A DNA stretch of 22,206 bases from a virus, in IMG/VR virus record IMGVR_UViG_3300013126_000275, positions 1 through 22,206 of that record. One strand, 5' to 3'. Under the pieces are notes generated by a model. The model was not told the DNA's origin, did not search any database, and saw only the letters and a list, made by a program, of their open reading frames with translations. Positions 18,249-22,206 of this stretch are shown here, in pieces. The position numbers and the translations under genes are program-made. The first letter of the stretch is position 1. Each line of letters begins with the position of its first letter.

Positions 18249-19100
18249 ATGAAACCAGGAAGTCGTCAAGAACTTATAGATTATTGTCTAAGGAGACTAG
18301 GATCTCCCGTATTGGAAATAAACATCGATGATGATCAGATTGATGATTTAGTCGATGATGCTTTACAATATTTTCATGAAAGACATTTTGATGGTGTCGA
18401 AAGAATGTATTTAAAATACAAAATTTCAGCAGATGATATAAAGAGGGGAAAAGCAAAATATGCCGGAGGTTCTTTTACATCAAATGCCGGAATAGTCACA
18501 ACAAGTGGAATATCTACTTCTTCTGGAGTTACTAAAACTTTTAATTTTTATGAAAATTCCAATTATATTCAAGTTCCAGATTCAGTTGTAGGAATTGAAA
18601 AAGTCTTTAAATTTGACACTAGTTCTATTTCTGGCGGGATGTTTAGTATCAAATATCAGTTATTTTTAAATGATTTGTATTACTTTAATTCTGTTGAATT
18701 ACTTCAATATGCTATGGTTAAATCATATGTAGAAGATATAGATTTTTTATTAACAACAGATAAGCAAATACGATTTAATAGAAGGCAAAATAGATTATAT
18801 TTAGATATTGATTGGGGTTCTCAAACTGAAGATCACTTTATAGTTATTGACTGCTATCGTATTTTAAATCCAAATGATTTTACAAAAGTCTATAATGATA
18901 GTTTTCTCAAAAAATATTTAACAGCATTGATGAAGCGCCAATGGGGGCAGAATCTAATTAAATTTAGAGGGGTAAAACTTCCAGGTGGTGTAGAACTTAA
19001 TGGTAGAGAAATATACGAAGATGCAGAAAAAGAACTGGAGTCTATTAGAGAAAGAATGTCAATGGATTATGAATTACCACCTTACGATTTTATTGGATAA
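18249..19100 (+). CDS. gp13: Neck protein gp13 (head completion)
   Basis: In T4, gp13 forms the ring between the portal and gp14 that closes the filled head and makes the tail-docking site. The N-terminus GSRQELIDYCLRRLGSPVLE, then IDDDQIDDLVDDALQYF and HFDGVERMY, match the helical start of gp13. The C-terminal half has FLKKYLTALMKRQWGQNLIK, LPGGVELNGREIYEDAE and the end YELPPYDFIG, all strong gp13 signatures. Length is 283 residues against about 309 in T4. A Gly/Ser/Thr-rich stretch near residues 73-93 looks like a variable loop. A GGAGG at 18233-18237, inside the end of the upstream gene, precedes the ATG by 11 bp. The stop overlaps the gp14 start by one base (TAATG). Confidence 0.95.
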   Translation: MKPGSRQELIDYCLRRLGSPVLEINIDDDQIDDLVDDALQYFHERHFDGVERMYLKYKISADDIKRGKAKYAGGSFTSNAGIVTTSGISTSSGVTKTFNFYENSNYIQVPDSVVGIEKVFKFDTSSISGGMFSIKYQLFLNDLYYFNSVELLQYAMVKSYVEDIDFLLTTDKQIRFNRRQNRLYLDIDWGSQTEDHFIVIDCYRILNPNDFTKVYNDSFLKKYLTALMKRQWGQNLIKFRGVKLPGGVELNGREIYEDAEKELESIRERMSMDYELPPYDFIG

Positions 19101-20518
19101 TGGCACTTAATCCCTTCTTTTTACAAGGATCACCAAGTGAGCAAAGACTTGTTCAAAGTCTAATAAATGAACATTTAAAAATGTTTGGTGTTGAAATTAC
19201 GTATATACCTAGAAATTTTGTAAATAAAAAAACAATTATTGAAGAGGTGCAGTCTTCGAGATTTGATGATAATTATTCTATCGAGGCTTACATTAATAAT
19301 TATGAGGGATATTCTGGTGGTGGAGATATATTAACAAAATTTGGTATGAGTTTAAGAGATGAAGTTACACTATCAATATCAAAAGAAAGATTTGAAGATT
19401 TTATATCCCCATTTATTTCTGGGGCAAGTAATAATTATGAAATTGAATTATCTACAAGACCATGGGAGGGGGATTTAATTTATTTTCCATTAGGACAAAG
19501 ATTATTTGAAGTAAAGTTTGTCGAACATGAACAACCTTTTTATCAGTTAGGAAAATTATATGTTTATGAATTAAAATGTGAATTATTTGAATATGAAGAT
19601 GAAGTTATCGATACTTCCGTTTATGAAATAGATTCTCAAGTTCAAGATGAAGGATTTATTACAACTTTAAACTTAATTGGTATTGGAAGAACAGCGCAAG
19701 TAACTCCAATACTCGGTAGTGGATATATTAAATCAGTAACTTTAATTAATGATGGTAGTGGTTATACATCAACCCCACGAGTAGAAATAACACCATCACC
19801 CTCAGGTAATGCAGCACATAACGCATCTGCTGTTGCTATAACTACGGTAAAAGGCGGAGTTTATTCAATAAAAGAAATTTTGTTTACAAATGCTGGAATA
19901 GGTTATACAATAGTACCATCAATTTCAATTGTTGGTGGTAACGGAACAGGAGCAATAGCTACATGTGATATTAACACAAATGGATATGGTATAGTTAAAT
20001 CTACAATAGATGATGTTGGAACTGGTTATGTAACAGAAAATGTTCCTTTGATTACTTTTAGTGGTCCAGTTGGATCTGGTTCTACATCTACAGGTATAAT
20101 TAGAATCGATCAAAATATCCAAGGAATCTCGACAATTTTAATTAGAAATGCTGGATATGGGTATAGTATTGGAATTACTCCAACTGCAACTATTAGCAGT
20201 CCAACAATAATTACGGGAATCGGCACATTTAATTTTAATGAAATTATTATTGGTCAATCTTCAAAAACTAAGGCAAGAGTTAAATCGTGGGATAAGGATA
20301 CTAAAGAACTTAAAATTTCTTTTGTTGGCATAGGATCAACAACATCAGGATTCATTAATGGTGAAGTTATAGTCGGAACATCTTCGTCAGCAAGATATAC
20401 AGTAAAAAAATACACTCATGATAACATTTATGATAAATATGCTCAGAATGATGAAATAGAAGAAGAAGCGGATGACCTTCTAGATTTTTCAGAATCAAAT
20501 CCATTTGGGAATTATTAG
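19100..20518 (+). CDS. gp14: Neck protein gp14 with a large beta-repeat insertion
   Basis: In T4, gp14 is a hexameric neck protein between gp13 and the tail terminator gp15. Residues 1-165 match gp14: GVEITYIPRNFV (30-41), YINNYEGYSGGGDILTKFGM (64-83), RDEVTLSIS (86-94), EGDLIYFPLGQRLFEV (123-138) and QPFYQLGKLYVY (145-156). The short tail ESNPFGNY parallels the T4 end. The protein has 472 residues against about 256 in T4. The extra part, residues about 195-440, holds four GxGY repeats (near 208-235, 255-290, 297-325, 340-368) followed by two GxxSxxAxxxV modules (380-440). The same modules occur in gp8 and in both giant proteins here. The insertion lies before the acidic C-terminus and may decorate the outside of the neck. 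gp15 starts 3 bp downstream. Confidence 0.94.
   Translation: MALNPFFLQGSPSEQRLVQSLINEHLKMFGVEITYIPRNFVNKKTIIEEVQSSRFDDNYSIEAYINNYEGYSGGGDILTKFGMSLRDEVTLSISKERFEDFISPFISGASNNYEIELSTRPWEGDLIYFPLGQRLFEVKFVEHEQPFYQLGKLYVYELKCELFEYEDEVIDTSVYEIDSQVQDEGFITTLNLIGIGRTAQVTPILGSGYIKSVTLINDGSGYTSTPRVEITPSPSGNAAHNASAVAITTVKGGVYSIKEILFTNAGIGYTIVPSISIVGGNGTGAIATCDINTNGYGIVKSTIDDVGTGYVTENVPLITFSGPVGSGSTSTGIIRIDQNIQGISTILIRNAGYGYSIGITPTATISSPTIITGIGTFNFNEIIIGQSSKTKARVKSWDKDTKELKISFVGIGSTTSGFINGEVIVGTSSSARYTVKKYTHDNIYDKYAQNDEIEEEADDLLDFSESNPFGNY
19697..20207 (+). repeat. Four GxGY beta repeats inserted in gp14
   Basis: Four units of about 40-45 residues follow the pattern 'strand, xxxGxGYxxxP, strand, Gly-rich turn': GSGYTSTPRVEI, GIGYTIVPSISI, GTGYVTENVPLI and GYGYSIGITPTA. 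The T4 gp14 core has no such repeats as far as I know. The repeats are visible at protein level; the DNA copies are diverged. Confidence 0.7.
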
Positions 20519-20521
20519 TAA

Positions 20522-21568
20522 ATGTTAGGAACTTATTTTTATCACGAAATTATTAGAAAAACTGTAATTGGTTTTGGAACCTTATTTAATGATATACACA
20601 TTCGCCATCAAGATAAAAATGGTGCGGATTTAACTGATATTAAAGTTCCCATTGCTTATGGTCCAACACAAAAGTTTTTAGCAAGAATTGAACAGCAACC
20701 AGAATTAAATAAATCAATAGCTATTACTTTACCGAGGATGTCATTTGAAATGACTTCTTTACAATATGATTCATCAAGAAAAGCAGGTGTAACACAAACA
20801 TTTAAAGCATCTGATGGGACAAATTTAAAAAAAGTTTTTTTACCTGTTCCATATAATATTGGATTTGAGTTAAATGTTTTATGTAAACTTAATGATGATG
20901 CTCTTCAAATTGTAGAGCAAATTTTACCATTTTTTCAACCAAGCTTTAATATAACAATAGATTTAGTTAATTCAATAGGTGAAAAAAGAGATGTCCCAAT
21001 TGTATTGGATAATATTTCATTTCAAGATGATTATGAAGGAGATTTTTCAACCAGAAGAGTTTTAATTTATACATTTACATTTACAGCAAAAACGTATCTA
21101 TTCGGACCTATTGCTAATTCTACTGATGGTCTTATTAGAAAAGTTCAAGTTGATTATTATGCTGATACTAATAGAGAAAATGCAAAAAGAGAGTTAAGAT
21201 ATACTGTCACACCTAAAGCACTAAAAGATTATAATAATGATAATACATCTACTTTGTCAGATGACATTACTAAAGAAACTACATTAATTGGAGTGAATGA
21301 TAGTACCGTATTTGGTGTTGGAAATAGAATAACTGTAGATAGTGAAATTATGTATGTAAAAGAAATTCCAAATAATTCTCAAATAATTGTTATAAGAGGA
21401 TACAATGGATCTACAATAACATCACACTTAAAAAGCTCATCAATCGATTTATTGACAAATATTGATGATTCTTTGATTGATATTGATGATGATTTTGGAT
21501 TTAGTGAATCTATAGTTTCCTATACAGATTCAAGATCTTTTAGTCCAACGTTAAAAACTGATCTATAA
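20522..21568 (+). CDS. gp15: Tail sheath terminator gp15 with an inserted C-terminal module
   Basis: In T4, gp15 caps the tail sheath and joins the tail to the neck proteins gp13 and gp14. Signatures include the N-terminal YFYHEIIRK and LFNDIHIRHQ (residues 5-30), VPIAYGPTQKFLARI (42-56), ITLPRMSFEM (68-77), DALQIVEQILPFFQPSFN (126-143) and TRRVLIYTFTF (178-188), followed by GLIRKVQVDYYADT. The protein has 348 residues against about 272 in T4. The extra segment is residues about 243-312, containing GNRITVDSEIMYVKEI and VIRGYNGSTITSH. This is a module also present in both giant proteins of the window. After it comes an acidic end, DDDFGFSES. The ATG follows GGGA at 11 bp spacing and lies 3 bp after the gp14 stop. 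Confidence 0.94.
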   Translation: MLGTYFYHEIIRKTVIGFGTLFNDIHIRHQDKNGADLTDIKVPIAYGPTQKFLARIEQQPELNKSIAITLPRMSFEMTSLQYDSSRKAGVTQTFKASDGTNLKKVFLPVPYNIGFELNVLCKLNDDALQIVEQILPFFQPSFNITIDLVNSIGEKRDVPIVLDNISFQDDYEGDFSTRRVLIYTFTFTAKTYLFGPIANSTDGLIRKVQVDYYADTNRENAKRELRYTVTPKALKDYNNDNTSTLSDDITKETTLIGVNDSTVFGVGNRITVDSEIMYVKEIPNNSQIIVIRGYNGSTITSHLKSSSIDLLTNIDDSLIDIDDDFGFSESIVSYTDSRSFSPTLKTDL

Positions 21569-21571
21569 GTA
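21563..21571 (+). promoter_or_regulatory. Possible late promoter CTATAAGTA before gp16
   Basis: The element differs by one base from the CTATAAATA before gp8 and is placed the same way: it overlaps the stop codon of the upstream gene (TAA 21566-21568) and precedes the next ATG by 6 bp. A start about 6-7 bases downstream would leave almost no leader. TATAAGTA also occurs inside coding sequence near 16031, so this is only a candidate. Confidence 0.35.
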
Positions 21572-21577
21572 ACTGCT

Positions 21578-22006
21578 ATGATAAATGGTTTTGAGAGAAT
21601 TGATGATGCTTTGAATATTGAAAGTTCTATTGTAGAAGTTGAAAAAACTTCTAGCGAAGTCGAAAAGGTTAAAAACACAGATAAGAATGACATTCAAAAA
21701 GATTATGAATATACTCGTGCCAATTTGTACTCTTTGATTGAAAAGGGTCAAGAAGCAATCAATGGAATTATGGAACTTGCTGGAGAAGGTGGTAGTCCGA
21801 GAGCATATGAAGTTGCGGGTCAATTGATTAAAAATGTCGCAGATACAACTGATAAATTGATTGATCTTCAAAAGAAACTCAAAGAAGTTGAAGAGGATTC
21901 TCCAAAGACTACAACAAATGTCACTAATAATGCTGCGGTATTTGTTGGGTCTACATCTGAGTTGTCAAAACTACTCAAGCAAGGTTTTCTAAATAATAAA
22001 GAGTAG
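21578..22006 (+). CDS. gp16: Terminase small subunit gp16
   Basis: gp16 forms rings that recognise phage DNA and stimulate the ATPase and nuclease of the large terminase gp17. The 142-residue product keeps the T4 gp16 layout (about 164 residues): KDYEYTRANLYSLIEKGQEA (41-60) starts the first helix of the central pair, GSPRAYEVAGQLI (72-84) matches the SPR turn and start of the second helix, and DKLIDLQKKLKEVEED (92-107) continues it as a coiled coil. The C-terminal NNAAVFVGSTSELSKLL (117-133) matches the conserved 'ATVFxGSxxEL' tail, which I take to be the segment that contacts gp17. The variable N-terminus is acidic. There is no clear ribosome binding site; a possible late promoter lies just upstream. 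Confidence 0.93.
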   Translation: MINGFERIDDALNIESSIVEVEKTSSEVEKVKNTDKNDIQKDYEYTRANLYSLIEKGQEAINGIMELAGEGGSPRAYEVAGQLIKNVADTTDKLIDLQKKLKEVEEDSPKTTTNVTNNAAVFVGSTSELSKLLKQGFLNNKE

Positions 22007-22020
22007 TTCTTTCTATTCTA

Positions 22021-22206
22021 ATGGGTTGGTCTGAAAAATATAAAAGATCAATAAACTGCGATAATCCTAGTGGATTTTCTCAAAAAGCTCATTGTGCTGC
22101 TCGTAAAAAAAGAGCAAAGGGCGAAGAAACAAAATCAAAGTCACCTTTCAGTGAAATGAACGAGGAAAAAAAGAAAAATAGGTGCAAACCAGGAAACTAT
22201 TATTGC
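22021..22206 (+). CDS. Small conserved Cys/His protein, 3' end missing
   Basis: ATG at 22021 opens a frame still open at the window edge (62 codons visible). The product starts MGWSEKYKRSINCDNPSGFS and continues QKAHCAARKKRAKGEE, ending in a Lys-rich stretch with CKPGNYYC. The 'YKxSINCxxPxGFSQxAHCxxRKK' pattern is one I associate with short proteins of marine T4-like phages; its function is unknown to me. Visible Cys/His residues (C13, H24, C25, C55, C62) could bind a metal, and the many lysines could bind nucleic acid; both are inferences. It follows gp16 by 14 bp without a clear ribosome binding site. It does not look like the start of the large terminase gp17, which is expected further downstream, but a fusion cannot be excluded from this fragment. 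Confidence 0.7.
   Translation, partial: MGWSEKYKRSINCDNPSGFSQKAHCAARKKRAKGEETKSKSPFSEMNEEKKKNRCKPGNYYC

Noticed and set aside
21563-21871. Reverse-strand frame of 102 codons opposite gp16
   Set aside because: It lies wholly opposite the well-supported gp16 gene and gives a Phe/Ile/Cys-rich product typical of antisense of helical coding sequence.
22021-22206. Start of the large terminase gp17
   Set aside because: The visible residues do not resemble gp17 N-termini and match a separate short-protein pattern; gp17 is expected further downstream.

Overview
The window is a late structural block from a T4-like contractile-tailed phage (myovirus). All genes lie on the + strand, packed with overlaps of a few bases or gaps of 1-14 bp, and the DNA is very AT-rich (roughly 30% GC by eye). 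Three near-collinear landmarks fix the identity: a gp8-type baseplate wedge protein, a gp13-gp14-gp15 neck/tail-terminator run, and a gp16-type small terminase. The giant structural proteins around them (a YHYH-domain protein and a DUF4815-type protein) and the short 'SINC..PSGFSQ.AHC' protein at the right edge are, to my knowledge, hallmarks of the marine branch of T4-like phages (cyanophages of Prochlorococcus/Synechococcus, related pelagic phages). The low GC suits a host such as Prochlorococcus or SAR11, but nothing here fixes the host.

Layout. 1-8373: 3' part of a giant virion protein (more than 2,790 residues in the window, beginning before the left edge), in the slot of T4 gene 7. 8395-9945: gp8. 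9948-17042: a 2,364-residue DUF4815-type protein filling the place of T4 genes 9-12. 17039-17396: two very small overlapping genes, the second (17226-17396) only 56 codons. 17397-17477: the only real intergenic gap, carrying a T4-type late promoter. 17478-18247: two short fibre-type genes in the slot of T4 wac (whisker). 18249-21568: gp13, gp14, gp15. 21578-22006: gp16. 22021-22206: start of a small Cys/His-containing protein cut by the right edge. No stretch above 300 bp lacks a gene. I saw no tRNA, CRISPR, insertion sequence or reverse-strand gene.

How the parts work together. The giant protein, gp8 and the DUF4815 protein are expected in the baseplate and its periphery. The small fibre-type proteins probably attach at the neck or to fibres. 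gp13/gp14/gp15 close the tail and join it to the portal, and gp16 starts DNA packaging with the large terminase, expected just outside the window. Two exact TATAAATA elements (8369, 17400) and one near match (21564) sit just before gp8, the fibre genes and gp16, so the block is probably read as overlapping late transcripts.

The main unusual point is modularity. Several beta-rich sequence modules recur across proteins that are otherwise unrelated, and they lie as insertions inside gp8, gp14 and gp15, making each of these clearly longer than its T4 counterpart. The same modules build much of the two giant proteins. The other points of interest are the 56-codon gene with an NblA-like pattern, a proline-glycine hinge and a DxDGDGxGD loop in the DUF4815 protein, and stop-proximal 'GG' codons that appear to double as ribosome binding sites.
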